Assembly: GCA_011523735.1 (NCBI GenBank)
Contig: WTGB01000128.1
Span: 1-64,000, forward strand
Source of the DNA: Chloroflexota bacterium
GTDB lineage: Bacteria > Chloroflexota > Anaerolineae > Aggregatilineales > Phototrophicaceae
DNA length: 64,000 nucleotides
Direction of reading: 5' to 3'
Below, one piece after another: positions 8,797 through 18,668 of this stretch. How positions within the stretch are numbered: position 1 is the stretch's first letter; every line of letters begins with the position of its first letter. Both the position numbers and the translations under genes were made by a program. The notes under the pieces are model-generated. The model worked only from the letters and a program-made list of their open reading frames with translations, was not told the origin of the DNA and searched no databases.

Positions 8797-10311
8797 TCAA
8801 AGTACCGCCATGATGTCTTCGCGCCGCAAGCCCTCGACGATGGTCGCTTCGCCCAGCGCTCTAAGCAGAATAAGCCGAGGCTTGCCCGCTTGCCATTTCT
8901 TGTCGGTGGACATTGCCGCGTACCAGCGATGGGAGTCCAGCGCGATATCGGTAGGCAAGCCGATATGCCACATTATCGTCTGTATGCGCGCCACCAGATC
9001 GTCGTTGATGAAGCCGAGATTCCGCGAAAGCCGCGCGGCTTTGACGATGCCGATGGCGACCGCTTCGCCATGAGGCATGCCATATTGCGTCGCCTTTTCG
9101 ATCGCATGGCCGAAGGTATGCCCCAAATTAAGATGCGCGCGGATGCCCACTTCGTAAGGATCAACTTCGACCACATCGATTTTGACCTGGACCGCTTGCC
9201 GCACCAGTCGCGGTGCCTCTTCCGGCTGCCACAGATCTGGCTCGAGCAATGCTGGCTGGCCGATTAAGCCATGTTTTATCACCTCAGCCATGCCACAGCG
9301 CCACTGCAATGGCGGCAGCGTTTCCAAGACATCGGTATCGATGATCACGCTGCGCGGCTGCTTAAAAGCGCCAATGAGGTTCTTGCCTTGAGGCAAGTCC
9401 ACGCCGACCTTGCCCCCGACGCTTGAATCCACCATGGAAAGCAAGGTGGTCGGAATCTGCACGAGCGGAATGCCGCGCATATATGTCGCGGCGACATAAC
9501 CGGCAGTGTCACCGATGACGCCGCCACCCAGCGCGATCAGGGTCGTCGCCCGGTCAGCGCCGCGGGTCAGCATCTCATCGTATATTTGGCGCACGGTGTC
9601 GAGGGTCTTGTGCGCCTCGCCATCGGGCACGATGATGAGGTCGGCGCGCGGCAAGGCGGCCGCCAAGCGTTCGCCATACAGGGGCGCCACCGTCTCGTTG
9701 GTGACTACAACGACATGACGGGCCAACCCAAGCGCCTCAGCGTCCTGCCCGATTGTCCTCAACAAGCCACTTCCGATGATGATCGGATAGCCGCCATCAG
9801 GTGTGCGCACGTACAAGGCGCCATCGTCCAGCAAGGCGATCTCCGCGGCAATTTCTGTCGGTGTTTTGCCGCTTGTCATAATCTGATGACTGATTTGGGC
9901 GTAAGCGCTCTGCCTGGCATCGAGCAGGCTTTCCCAATCAGCCGCCAATGGACGATCGCGGTTCTGCGCCAGCCGGGCGCGGATCTCCTCCTTGCTGGCA
10001 TTGAGGCAGATAATCAAGCCATGCCGCCCCATCACTTCGCGCATGTCGTCAGCGACAAGAGCGCCGCCGCCGGTCGCGATGACCAGGCCATGCCGCAGCG
10101 CCAATTCACGAATCAGCCGCCGTTCCATTTCTCTGAAGCCATCTTCGCCATGACGCCGGAAGATCTGTGGAATGGTGAAACCGGCGCGCGCTTCGATTTC
10201 AACGTCCATATCGACGAAGCGACGGTTGAGCTTGCGCGCCAAGATCTCGCCGACGGTGGTTTTCCCGGTGCCCATGAAACCGGTGATGACGATGTTGTTC
10301 TGCGTATTCAT
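8797..10311 (-). CDS. aroKB: Bifunctional shikimate kinase / 3-dehydroquinate synthase fusion
   Basis: One 504-residue chain carries two shikimate enzymes. Residues 1 to about 160 are shikimate kinase: Walker [10 protein letters not shown] at 11-19, the DMDVEIE segment that binds shikimate, and ATGGGA. From about residue 165 on is 3-dehydroquinate synthase: NAD-binding [11 protein letters not shown], then [16 protein letters not shown], with metal ligands in GMAEVIKHG (Glu) and [13 protein letters not shown] (two His). The domains catalyse non-consecutive steps (step 2 and step 5). The start overlaps the aroC stop (ATGA at 10308-10311). The reading frame is continuous, so this is a true fusion rather than adjacent genes. 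The same arrangement is known in Thermotoga. Confidence 0.95.
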   Translation of the reverse strand: MNTQNNIVITGFMGTGKTTVGEILARKLNRRFVDMDVEIEARAGFTIPQIFRRHGEDGFREMERRLIRELALRHGLVIATGGGALVADDMREVMGRHGLIICLNASKEEIRARLAQNRDRPLAADWESLLDARQSAYAQISHQIMTSGKTPTEIAAEIALLDDGALYVRTPDGGYPIIIGSGLLRTIGQDAEALGLARHVVVVTNETVAPLYGERLAAALPRADLIIVPDGEAHKTLDTVRQIYDEMLTRGADRATTLIALGGGVIGDTAGYVAATYMRGIPLVQIPTTLLSMVDSSVGGKVGVDLPQGKNLIGAFKQPRSVIIDTDVLETLPPLQWRCGMAEVIKHGLIGQPALLEPDLWQPEEAPRLVRQAVQVKIDVVEVDPYEVGIRAHLNLGHTFGHAIEKATQYGMPHGEAVAIGIVKAARLSRNLGFINDDLVARIQTIMWHIGLPTDIALDSHRWYAAMSTDKKWQAGKPRLILLRALGEATIVEGLRREDIMAVL

Positions 10312-11486
10312 ACTTCGTACCCAAAGCGCCAGGGCATGTTATCCATCGGCAAATCTTCCAGGCGGTTGCGCCGGAGCGCGGCAAAACGCGGCCGCATTTC
10401 TTCGAGGCTGTCGCCGCCGAGTTTTTCCAGCAGGGCGTCAGCAAGCACGATTGCCATCATCGCTTCGCCGACGGGGACAGCACGGGGCAAAGCGCAGAAA
10501 TCGCTGCGTTCGTAGACGGTGGGGTTGGGCTTGCCGGTCGCCAGATCGACTGATCCGGCGCCGCGCAACATGGTGGAGATCGGTTTCATCGCCACGCGCA
10601 CGATGATCGGCTCGCCAGTGCTGATGCCGCCTTCCAAGCCGCCGGCGCGGTTAGTCGCCCGCGAGAGCTTGCCTCCAGCGTCGATAACGATCTCGTCATG
10701 GACCTGGGAGCCGCGCTTGCCAGCATTCTCGAAGCCGCTGCCGATTTCCGCGCCTTTCATCGCCTGGATGCTGACCATCGCGCCAACCAGCCGGCCATCC
10801 AGCTTACGGTCATAATGCACATGCGAGCCGAGACCGGGCGGCACACCGCGAGCCACGACTTCAAAAATGCCGCCGAGGGTATCCTTGTCGATCTTGACCT
10901 GGCGAATGGCTGCGTGCATCTTTTCCGCCGCGACCGGATCGGGGCAGCGGACGTCATTGTCTTCGTTGCGGGCGATGCGTTCGTCGAGAGGCATATCCGC
11001 CAGATCGGCAACAATATCGCCAAGTTGCGCGACATAGCCGTCAATCGAGATGCCAAATTGGCGCAGATAGGTCTTGCAGATGGCGCCAATGGCGACGCGC
11101 ATGGTGGTTTCGCGCGCGCTGGCCCGTTCCAGCGAGAGACGCAATTCGCGGTAACCATACTTGACAGCGCCGGTCAGATCAGCATGGCCCGGTCGCGGCG
11201 TGGTTATGGGCGTGATATCGCGCTCTTTCCAGCTTTTGAAATCGCGATTTTGCACATGCAGGGCGATAGGGGCGCCGGTGGTCTTTCCGTTCATCAAGCC
11301 CGATGTGATGACGATGCCGTCCTTCTCGATCTGCATGCGTCCGCCAGAGCCGTAGCCTTTTTGGCGGCGGCGCAGATCGCGGTTGATGCCCTCACCGGTC
11401 AAGGGCAACCCGGCCGGCATGCCTTCGAGTATGGCGGTCAGTCCGGGACCGTGGCTTTCGCCCGCGGTGAAAAATCGAATAGGCAT
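10308..11486 (-). CDS. aroC: Chorismate synthase
   Basis: Converts EPSP to chorismate using reduced FMN. The start MPIRFFTAGESHGPGL carries the first family signature with the active-site His. RRRQKGYGSGGRM (signature with conserved Arg), RPGHADL, and the RASARETTMRVA segment with the second catalytic region follow. The C-terminal RSDFCALPRAVPVGEAM is also typical. The 392 residues are full length. It lies 55 bases after aroE and its stop overlaps the start of aroKB by four bases. Confidence 0.97.
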   Translation of the reverse strand: MPIRFFTAGESHGPGLTAILEGMPAGLPLTGEGINRDLRRRQKGYGSGGRMQIEKDGIVITSGLMNGKTTGAPIALHVQNRDFKSWKERDITPITTPRPGHADLTGAVKYGYRELRLSLERASARETTMRVAIGAICKTYLRQFGISIDGYVAQLGDIVADLADMPLDERIARNEDNDVRCPDPVAAEKMHAAIRQVKIDKDTLGGIFEVVARGVPPGLGSHVHYDRKLDGRLVGAMVSIQAMKGAEIGSGFENAGKRGSQVHDEIVIDAGGKLSRATNRAGGLEGGISTGEPIIVRVAMKPISTMLRGAGSVDLATGKPNPTVYERSDFCALPRAVPVGEAMMAIVLADALLEKLGGDSLEEMRPRFAALRRNRLEDLPMDNMPWRFGYEV

Positions 11487-11541
11487 ATCAGTCCTTGTAA
11501 TTCATCCAACCGCAGTTTCGCGATAACCGAACAGGTTCATT

Positions 11542-12417
11542 CTATTCCGCGTGCCCCAAGCCATTATCGCTGCTTTCGAGCGGCTTTGCCTTCTCCAAGG
11601 CATCCTGCAAGACGCCGACCATCACATCAATCGGCGGTGCGACGCCAGTCCACAGCTCAAAGGCGATTGCGCCTTGCCGCGCCAGCATGCCAAGCCCGCC
11701 AATCGCCCGCCCGCCGTGGGCGACGCATTGCTGCATCAGCGCCGTATTCGCCGGGCGATAGACCATATCGTATACAGTGACGCCTTCCGGGAAAGGCAGG
11801 CCGTGAATCCAGGGCGATTGCTTGATGTGCGGATGCAAGCCGACTGAGGTGCAGTTCACGATCAGGGACATGCCCCAACCGGCCGCTTGATCCAAGGTCA
11901 TAACTCGGGCGCCGTCCAAACCGGCCGATGCGCGCAATTGCGCTACCAGTTTATCGGCGCGCGACTTGGTGCGATTGACGATGGCGACATTCGCGCCCTC
12001 GCGCAGCAAACCGTAGACAGCCGCGCGCGCCGCGCCGCCAGCGCCCAAAACGAGAATCCGCTCGCCGCTGATAAGGATATCATTTGCCAGCAGATCGTTG
12101 ATGAGACCGTCCGCATCGGTATTCGTCCCGATATTATCGCGGAAGTCCACCGTGTTCACCGCGCCGATCGCCCGCGCTTTTTCATCGGGGCGGACATATT
12201 GCATGATCGCTTCTTTATGCGGCACGGTGACATTGATGCCGATGTAGCCGTGATTCTTGGGCTCGCGCAAGCCCAGGCGCAGGATATCCGGCGGGATCGA
12301 CATGGAGTCATAATGCCAGTCAGTCATGCCCAGAGCCTCGAAGGCCGCATTGTGCATGATCGGGCTCAGGCTATGTTCCACCGGAAAGCCAATCACACCC
12401 ACTCGCTTCACCGCCAT
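11542..12417 (-). CDS. aroE: Shikimate dehydrogenase
   Basis: NADPH-dependent reduction of 3-dehydroshikimate to shikimate. The N-terminus has GVIGFPVEHSLSPIMHNAAF, the shikimate-binding signature, followed by NVTVPHKEAI with the catalytic Lys. The nucleotide site is LVLGAGGAARAAVYGL, with NRTKSRADK after the second strand (the NRT motif typical for NADPH preference). NTDADG supplies the catalytic Asp. At 291 residues it is normal or slightly long. It is the fourth gene of the aromatic operon, 39 bases after aroA. Confidence 0.96.
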   Translation of the reverse strand: MAVKRVGVIGFPVEHSLSPIMHNAAFEALGMTDWHYDSMSIPPDILRLGLREPKNHGYIGINVTVPHKEAIMQYVRPDEKARAIGAVNTVDFRDNIGTNTDADGLINDLLANDILISGERILVLGAGGAARAAVYGLLREGANVAIVNRTKSRADKLVAQLRASAGLDGARVMTLDQAAGWGMSLIVNCTSVGLHPHIKQSPWIHGLPFPEGVTVYDMVYRPANTALMQQCVAHGGRAIGGLGMLARQGAIAFELWTGVAPPIDVMVGVLQDALEKAKPLESSDNGLGHAE

Positions 12418-12456
12418 CTCGCTCCTTACAGGTTCTACTCGTCGCCGATGACTGCG

Positions 12457-13773
12457 TTATTCTGGCAGGAGCTTGGCGCCGCTAGCAATCAGCGTCTCGG
12501 CGAAGCCGGGAAAACTGTCAGCAGCGCAAGCGACATCCGTGACGACCGCGCCTTCAGCCGCTATCATGCCGGCGATGGTCAGGCTCATGGCGATGCGATG
12601 ATCGTCGTGACCGTCCACTTGACCGCCGGTCAGGCTTTGCGGACCGACAATACGGAATCCGTCTTCCCGCTCATCAATGATCGCGCCTAGTTTCCGCAAT
12701 TCAGCCGCCATCACGGCAATGCGGTCGGTCTCTTTCACGCGCAGTTCGCGGGCCTCCCGCACGACAGTCTCGCCTTCAGCTTGCGTTGCAGCCACCATCA
12801 AAATCGGGAATTCGTCGATCATGCGCACGACTGTCTCGCCGCCGATTTCGATGCCGTGCAGCGCGCTAGTCTTCACTCGAATATCCCCGACTGGCTCCCC
12901 CGCCTGTGAGGCAACATTGGACAAGGTGATGTCGCTGCCCATCTCTCCCAGTACATCCAGCAAACCCGTGCGCGTGGGATTCAGATTGACACCCCTGATC
13001 GTCAGTTCACTGTCCGGGACAAGCAAGCCCGCCACCAGCAAAAAAGCCGCTGAAGAAAAGTCGCCCGGCACAGTGATGTTCAAGGGCTTCAGCGCGCCAT
13101 TGGGATGTATCGTGAGGCAATTGCCCGTTTCGTCATCTTCGGTGATATTGACGCCCATCGAGCGCAGCATACGTTCGGTGTGGTCGCGGGCTGGACCGGG
13201 CTGGGACACGGTGGTGGGCGAATCGGCAAAGAGACCGGCCAACAGCACCGCGCTCTTGACTTGACCGCTGGCGATCGGCATGTCGTATTCGATGCCATGC
13301 AGTTGCGCCGGCTGTATCCGCAGCGGGCAAGCGTCATTGGCTGCGATGATATCAGCGCCCATCTCCCGCAGTGGAGCCGTAATGCGCTCCATCGGGCGGC
13401 GGCGGAGTTGGACGCTGCCATCAAGCACGCTGGGAAAAGGCTGCCCAACCATGATGCCAGCGAGCAAGCGGATTCCCGTACCGGCATTCATCAGGTTGAG
13501 CGGCTGCGATGCTTCTCTTAATTCGCCGCCGTGAATGGTCAATGCGGTATCCTCATGCCGCTCGATATCAGCGCCGAGGTCAAGCATGGCGCCCAAGGTA
13601 GCTTCAGTATCGCCGGCTGCCAGCCAGTTGCGGATATAGGATGTCCCGCCAGCAATTGACGCGAGCATGACGGCACGGTGGGAGATTGATTTATCTCCTG
13701 GAACGCTCAGTGTGCCGCGCAGTGAACCGCCTGGGCGCAGCCGGAACTTGTCCTGCCTATCGTCTGTTATCAT
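12457..13773 (-). CDS. aroA: 3-phosphoshikimate 1-carboxyvinyltransferase (EPSP synthase)
   Basis: Transfers enolpyruvyl from PEP to shikimate-3-phosphate. The motif GDKSISHRAVMLASIAGG near the N-terminus, the NAGTGIRLLAG motif and the RVKETDRI motif near the C-terminus are all present. In NAGTGIRLL the glycine equivalent to E. coli Gly96 is followed by I rather than TA, so the pattern differs from the class I NAGTAMRPL form. I cannot assign glyphosate class from sequence alone. I chose the ATG at 13773 (438 residues) because an upstream in-frame extension is hydrophilic and unlike the family. The start lies inside the last 17 bases of tyrA, so the two are coupled. Confidence 0.95.
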   Translation of the reverse strand: MITDDRQDKFRLRPGGSLRGTLSVPGDKSISHRAVMLASIAGGTSYIRNWLAAGDTEATLGAMLDLGADIERHEDTALTIHGGELREASQPLNLMNAGTGIRLLAGIMVGQPFPSVLDGSVQLRRRPMERITAPLREMGADIIAANDACPLRIQPAQLHGIEYDMPIASGQVKSAVLLAGLFADSPTTVSQPGPARDHTERMLRSMGVNITEDDETGNCLTIHPNGALKPLNITVPGDFSSAAFLLVAGLLVPDSELTIRGVNLNPTRTGLLDVLGEMGSDITLSNVASQAGEPVGDIRVKTSALHGIEIGGETVVRMIDEFPILMVAATQAEGETVVREARELRVKETDRIAVMAAELRKLGAIIDEREDGFRIVGPQSLTGGQVDGHDDHRIAMSLTIAGMIAAEGAVVTDVACAADSFPGFAETLIASGAKLLPE

Positions 13774-14641
13774 AATCTTGCGCCCAATCCTTACGCGCTT
13801 TTCGTATCGGTTGGAGCGACTCGCTGAGGCGCTCTTCATCGCCGGCGATCAACATGGTCTCGAGCATAGCCAGTTGCATGCGGAATTGCGCCAGCAGCGT
13901 TGCCACCGCTTTGGTATTGGTACTGAGTATATCACCCATCATAGTGACATCGCTGGCGGCCAGGCGGCTGGTATCCCGGAAACCGCCCGCAGCCAGCTCC
14001 CAATATGCTCTGTCATTATCCGCCTGTCGTGCCACCGTCGCGACCAAAGTAGCGCTGAGCAAATAGGGTAAATGGCTGATGCCGGCGACGATCTGATCAT
14101 GGCGCTCGGCCTCCATCTCGATAGGGACGGCGCCAAGCGTCTCGACAAAGGATTGGGCATGCAGGCGCGCGGCCGGCGTCGTCCGGCGTGATGGGCAGAG
14201 CACAAAGGGCCGGTTGCGGTACAGTGATTCGTCCGCTTCTTCGATGCCGCCATTTTCCTTGCCGGTCATCGGATGCCCGCCGACAGCGTTAACGCCGATA
14301 GGCAGCTTCGCCATGGCGTCGACGATGTCTTGTTTGGTGCTGCCGATGTCGATGACAAGAGTGTTCGAGCGCAGATAGGAGCCAATCAGCATTTCCAGCA
14401 TCTCGACGATAACACGCACCGGCGTCGCCAGCAGGACGACGTCAGCGCGGTTAACACCTTCGAAAAGGTCATCGGTGGCGCAATCCACCATGCCGCGTTC
14501 AAGCGCCTGACAGCGCGTCCGCTCATCCGGGTCAATGCCGGTGATGCGGTCGGCATGTTCACGCATGGCCAGCGCTAGCGAGCCGCCCATCAAGCCCAAG
14601 CCGACGATCGCCAGATGGCGGGCGCGGAAGCTGGCTTTCAT
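13757..14641 (-). CDS. tyrA: Prephenate dehydrogenase
   Basis: Oxidative decarboxylation of prephenate to 4-hydroxyphenylpyruvate, the tyrosine branch. The Rossmann motif GLGLMGGSLALAM lies at the N-terminus, followed by TPVRVIVEML and VIDIGSTKQDIV. The catalytic region GGHPMTGKENGG has the conserved His, and SHLPYLLSA holds a second conserved His. It has 294 residues and no fused chorismate mutase or ACT domain. Its start overlaps the aroH stop by four bases. With aroH it forms the tyrosine arm at the head of the shared aromatic operon; no pheA is in the window. Confidence 0.94.
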   Translation of the reverse strand: MKASFRARHLAIVGLGLMGGSLALAMREHADRITGIDPDERTRCQALERGMVDCATDDLFEGVNRADVVLLATPVRVIVEMLEMLIGSYLRSNTLVIDIGSTKQDIVDAMAKLPIGVNAVGGHPMTGKENGGIEEADESLYRNRPFVLCPSRRTTPAARLHAQSFVETLGAVPIEMEAERHDQIVAGISHLPYLLSATLVATVARQADNDRAYWELAAGGFRDTSRLAASDVTMMGDILSTNTKAVATLLAQFRMQLAMLETMLIAGDEERLSESLQPIRKARKDWAQDYDNRR

Positions 14642-15021
14642 CGCCCTTCCTCCGCTTCGGATGTGGCTGTCAAATCGGGACGCAACATCGCGGCGCCGCG
14701 AATGAAGACGTGCTGAATTTCATCTATGGACTTCTCTGTATTCCAGTGAATCATGACGCGAATGCACAGGGGCAAGCCACCGGTGACGTTGGCTTCCTGG
14801 AAGCCGAGCAGCGCCGCGCGCGTCCACCCCATCATTCTTGCCGCGAGCGCCGGAAAGGTTTCGTTCAATTCCGGCGTGGTGGTGAAGAGCACGCTAGCCA
14901 CATCCTCTTCGATGATGCCATTGCGGTCGATCATGATTTGAAGTAATTCTTGAGTCGCCGCCAGAATCGCCTCCCGCGAATTGGATTTTGCTGTCGTGGC
15001 GCCCCGTATGCCTCTAATCAT
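14638..15021 (-). CDS. aroH: Chorismate mutase, AroH type
   Basis: Rearranges chorismate to prephenate. The 127-residue length and the start MIRGIRGATT match the trimeric alpha/beta AroH class of Bacillus, not the helical AroQ class. Other matches are ATQELLQIMI, ASVLFTTTPELNETFPA with the active-site Arg context, and LPLCIRVMIHWNT. The ATG at 15019-15021 is preceded at good spacing by AGGAGAG, so I prefer it over a GTG at 15072 that would add 17 unrelated residues and sit inside the leader hairpin. First gene of the aromatic operon. Confidence 0.95.
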   Translation of the reverse strand: MIRGIRGATTAKSNSREAILAATQELLQIMIDRNGIIEEDVASVLFTTTPELNETFPALAARMMGWTRAALLGFQEANVTGGLPLCIRVMIHWNTEKSIDEIQHVFIRGAAMLRPDLTATSEAEEGR

Positions 15022-15049
15022 CTCAAGGCTCTCCTCTTCTAAAGCAAAC

Positions 15050-15080
15050 AAAAAAGACGCTGAGCGGTTCACTCTGCGCC
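15050..15080 (-). terminator. Intrinsic terminator in the aroH leader (attenuator candidate)
   Basis: On the minus strand GGCGC-A-GAG-N7-CTC-A-GCGTC is followed directly by six T. The outer and inner stems pair apart from an A-A mismatch and one G-T pair. It lies 29-59 bases upstream of the aroH start codon and about 228 bases after the trpA stop, so it could end the trp operon, attenuate the aro operon, or both. Confidence 0.6.
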
Positions 15081-15228
15081 TCCATTTTGTTCGTAGTAAC
15101 GTGGAATTCAGTTGCCAGCGCGAATCACCCAGACCGGTCTATGCAGTTTGGGTAGTAATAATAGCGTAATCCGACAAACTGTAAATCGTGCATGTCCGTG
15201 TTTCGACATTCAATCTTATTGCCCATTT

Positions 15229-15257
15229 ACGTTACCCAGGTATGAGCGCCCTGTCAA
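15229..15257 (-). promoter_or_regulatory. Promoter candidate for the aromatic operon
   Basis: On the minus strand a perfect TTGACA (15257-15252), a 17-base spacer and a weak TAACGT (15234-15229). A transcript from here would have a leader of about 200 bases containing the terminator hairpin at 15050-15080. Confidence 0.4.
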
Positions 15258-15307
15258 GACCAGGTCGGGCAGCGACAGATTATTCCTTAACTGCATGATC
15301 AGTTCCA

Positions 15308-16132
15308 TCAATTCCGGATCGCTTCAACCATCGACCCCGTCAACTCCCGCACCGCCTCGAGTCCTTCACCGCCAGCCCTGACCAACGCCGAGCCGACGAT
15401 GAAACCATCGGTCAACTGGCTGACCTCGCGGACGTGCTCGGCTGTGCTGATGCCGAATCCCAGAACAAGCGGCTTGTCCGTGTGTGCGCGCAGGCGGGCA
15501 ATGAAGTCCTTTAGATAAGCCGGCAGCTCACGACGGGCGCCGGTGATGCCGGTCAGCGAGACGACGTAGATGAAGCCCGTCACATGTTGCGTGACCAGGT
15601 CGATACGCTGATCATTGCTGGTCGGCGCCAGCATGAAGACCAGTGCCATATCTTCGCGTGCGCAACTGTCGGCGAACATGGCCGCTTCTTCCGGCGGCAG
15701 GTCCGGCACGATCAAGCCATCGGCACCGGCGGCGCGAGCATCGCGCACGAAGCGATCGGTTCCATACGCCACCAGCGGATTGGCGTAGCCCATCATCAGC
15801 ATGGGCTGTGTTAGACCCTTGTCACGCAGCATCTTCACCGCATCGAGACACTTGCGCACGGTCGTACCATTTTCGAGGGCGATCTGCGTCGCCGCTTGGA
15901 TCGTGGGACCATCAGCGATAGGATCACTGAAAGGGATGCCAACCTCGAAGCCGTCGGCGCCAAGCGCAGCCATCGCCTTGACCGCCTCGAGCGACGCGTC
16001 ATAGGTCGGATAGCCGATGGGGAAATAGGGTAAGAATGCGGCGCGGCCTTGCGCTTTTGCCCGCGCGAACATCGCAGCAAGCGCTGATATGCCTTGCCTC
16101 TCTCGCGTCTTTGTCATCGTCTCCTCATTCAT
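15308..16132 (-). CDS. trpA: Tryptophan synthase alpha chain
   Basis: Cleaves indole-3-glycerol phosphate to indole, which is channelled to TrpB. The segment AFLPYFPIGYP and GADGFEVGIPFSDPIADGPTIQ contains the catalytic Glu, and MMGYANPLVAYG and GLIVPDLPPEE carry the catalytic Asp region. VSLTGITGAR and GFGIST form the phosphate site. The 274 residues are normal. Two starts are possible: ATG 16132, six bases after the trpB stop, or ATG 16117, which is preceded very closely by GAGGAG. I list the longer form. Last gene of the trp operon. Confidence 0.96.
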   Translation of the reverse strand: MNEETMTKTRERQGISALAAMFARAKAQGRAAFLPYFPIGYPTYDASLEAVKAMAALGADGFEVGIPFSDPIADGPTIQAATQIALENGTTVRKCLDAVKMLRDKGLTQPMLMMGYANPLVAYGTDRFVRDARAAGADGLIVPDLPPEEAAMFADSCAREDMALVFMLAPTSNDQRIDLVTQHVTGFIYVVSLTGITGARRELPAYLKDFIARLRAHTDKPLVLGFGISTAEHVREVSQLTDGFIVGSALVRAGGEGLEAVRELTGSMVEAIRN

Positions 16133-16138
16133 TAGCGC

Positions 16139-17362
<1,224 letters not shown>

Positions 17363-17382
17363 CGGCGTCGTTTCCCTTTCGA

Positions 17383-18006
17383 TCAAATCCACAGGCGCTT
17401 CTCGCCAGCGAAATAGCGCTGCGCCAGAATAAGCGCTTTCAGACTGTAGTTGTCGATGCTGGAGATGAAATCGCATCGTCTGATTTCGATATCGCTTGCG
17501 CCCAAGCCCACAGCCAATGCGCTCACATGCTCCACCTCGCCGCTTAACAGACGCAAGCCGTCAGCGAGCTTCAGTTTCAGCAAACCGGCGATCTCGTCCC
17601 GCGGGTAACGATAGGCCTTCAACGGTTGATCGCATTCATAAAAGTAGACGTGGCAAATCTGACAGTCGATGATATCAGCCTCTTTTGCGATCCCAAGACG
17701 CTTGCCCAGCGGAATCAAGTCATCGTAGTCCAGTTGCAGCCCCAGTTCTTCTTCGATCTCGCGGACTCCATCTCTTGCGGATTCACCCGCTTCCAGGTGG
17801 CCAGCGGCGCTGATGTCGACTTTACCGGGGTAGTCTTTGCCTTGGGCTCGCTTTTGCAGAATGACGAAGGCATCGCCAGTTGGATCGCGCCCGATCACCC
17901 AGCAGTGGAAGACCTGATGCCAGTCGCCATCCCGATGAACCGCGTCGCGGGACTTAACGCCGATGTGATTCAGCGCCTCGTCAAAGATATCAAACAACTC
18001 GCTCAT
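17383..18006 (-). CDS. Nudix hydrolase embedded in the trp operon
   Basis: A 207-residue Nudix protein of the isopentenyl-diphosphate-isomerase-like group. The Nudix box is [22 protein letters not shown]. Between the first Glu and the REIEEE segment I count six residues where the classic box has seven, so the loop-helix may be one residue short. [14 protein letters not shown] and [16 protein letters not shown] resemble IDI-like members. The substrate is unknown. It is translationally coupled to trpF (ATGA at 18003-18006) and precedes trpB by 20 bases, so it is transcribed with the tryptophan genes. It might be a passenger, or sanitise a phosphorylated intermediate such as PRPP-derived compounds; nothing in the sequence decides. 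Confidence 0.88.
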   Translation of the reverse strand: MSELFDIFDEALNHIGVKSRDAVHRDGDWHQVFHCWVIGRDPTGDAFVILQKRAQGKDYPGKVDISAAGHLEAGESARDGVREIEEELGLQLDYDDLIPLGKRLGIAKEADIIDCQICHVYFYECDQPLKAYRYPRDEIAGLLKLKLADGLRLLSGEVEHVSALAVGLGASDIEIRRCDFISSIDNYSLKALILAQRYFAGEKRLWI

Positions 18007-18668
18007 GTCTCAACTGCCCGCAGAGCTTCGATGAATCCGCGCACTTTGCTCTCGTCTTTGATTCCAGGCCTCCCGTCTTCCACCCCGCTCGCCACGTCCA
18101 CCGCCCAGGGCTTGATCTTGCGGGCGCGTTCGGCGACATTCTCCGGCCTCAAGCCGCCCGCAAGCATCAGACGTGGGACAGATCCCTTCACCGCGAGCGC
18201 GATACTTTCGCTGGCTGTTTCGCCAGTGCCGCCATACAGCTTGGGATTGAAGGCGTCAAGCAACAGCGACGGCGCACAGTTGTTCACCGGAAAAGTGTCG
18301 GCGAATTGCCGGGTTGACGCCAGCGCATCGCTTTCATCGAGCGGACGAATAGCCTTGAAGGCGAAACCTTTGAGCGCTTGCAATGTGTCCGTCGGCTCGT
18401 CCCCGCTGAGTTGCGCGAAGTCCAGCTTGACCTTATCGGCGATGGTACGCACATCGTCGGTGGAGGCGTTGACGAACACGCCGACTAGCGTCGGACAATC
18501 CTCGCCCAGGGCGTCGCGCAATGTCATCGCTATATCACGAGCCTGTGCCGGCTCAACGTAGCGAGGCGACTTGGGATAGAAGTTAAGCCCGATGAGATCG
18601 GCGCCGGCTTGAGCCACCATCAGCGCATTCTCAGGCGAAATAATGCCGCAGATCTTGACTTTAGTCAT
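18003..18668 (-). CDS. trpF: Phosphoribosylanthranilate isomerase
   Basis: Isomerises N-(5-phosphoribosyl)anthranilate to CdRP. The start MTKVKICGI holds the catalytic Cys. The barrel motifs GADLIGLNFYPKSPRYV, VGVFVNAS, QLSGDEP and LAGGLRPENV are visible, and near the C-terminus VDVASGVEDGRPGIKD carries the catalytic Asp and the phosphate loop. The 221 residues are slightly longer than average. The start overlaps the trpC stop by eight bases and its stop overlaps the Nudix start. Confidence 0.96.
   Translation of the reverse strand: MTKVKICGIISPENALMVAQAGADLIGLNFYPKSPRYVEPAQARDIAMTLRDALGEDCPTLVGVFVNASTDDVRTIADKVKLDFAQLSGDEPTDTLQALKGFAFKAIRPLDESDALASTRQFADTFPVNNCAPSLLLDAFNPKLYGGTGETASESIALAVKGSVPRLMLAGGLRPENVAERARKIKPWAVDVASGVEDGRPGIKDESKVRGFIEALRAVET

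Noticed and set aside
15001-15070. Leader peptide with Phe codons (TTT TTT ... TTT) upstream of aroH
   Set aside because: The Phe codons are just the T-run of the terminator; there is no ribosome site before the ATG and no alternative pairing of the leader that depends on it.
15040-15080. T-box before aroH
   Set aside because: A GTGAACCGC is present, but no AAGGTGGNACCGCG core, specifier loop or stem I motifs are visible.
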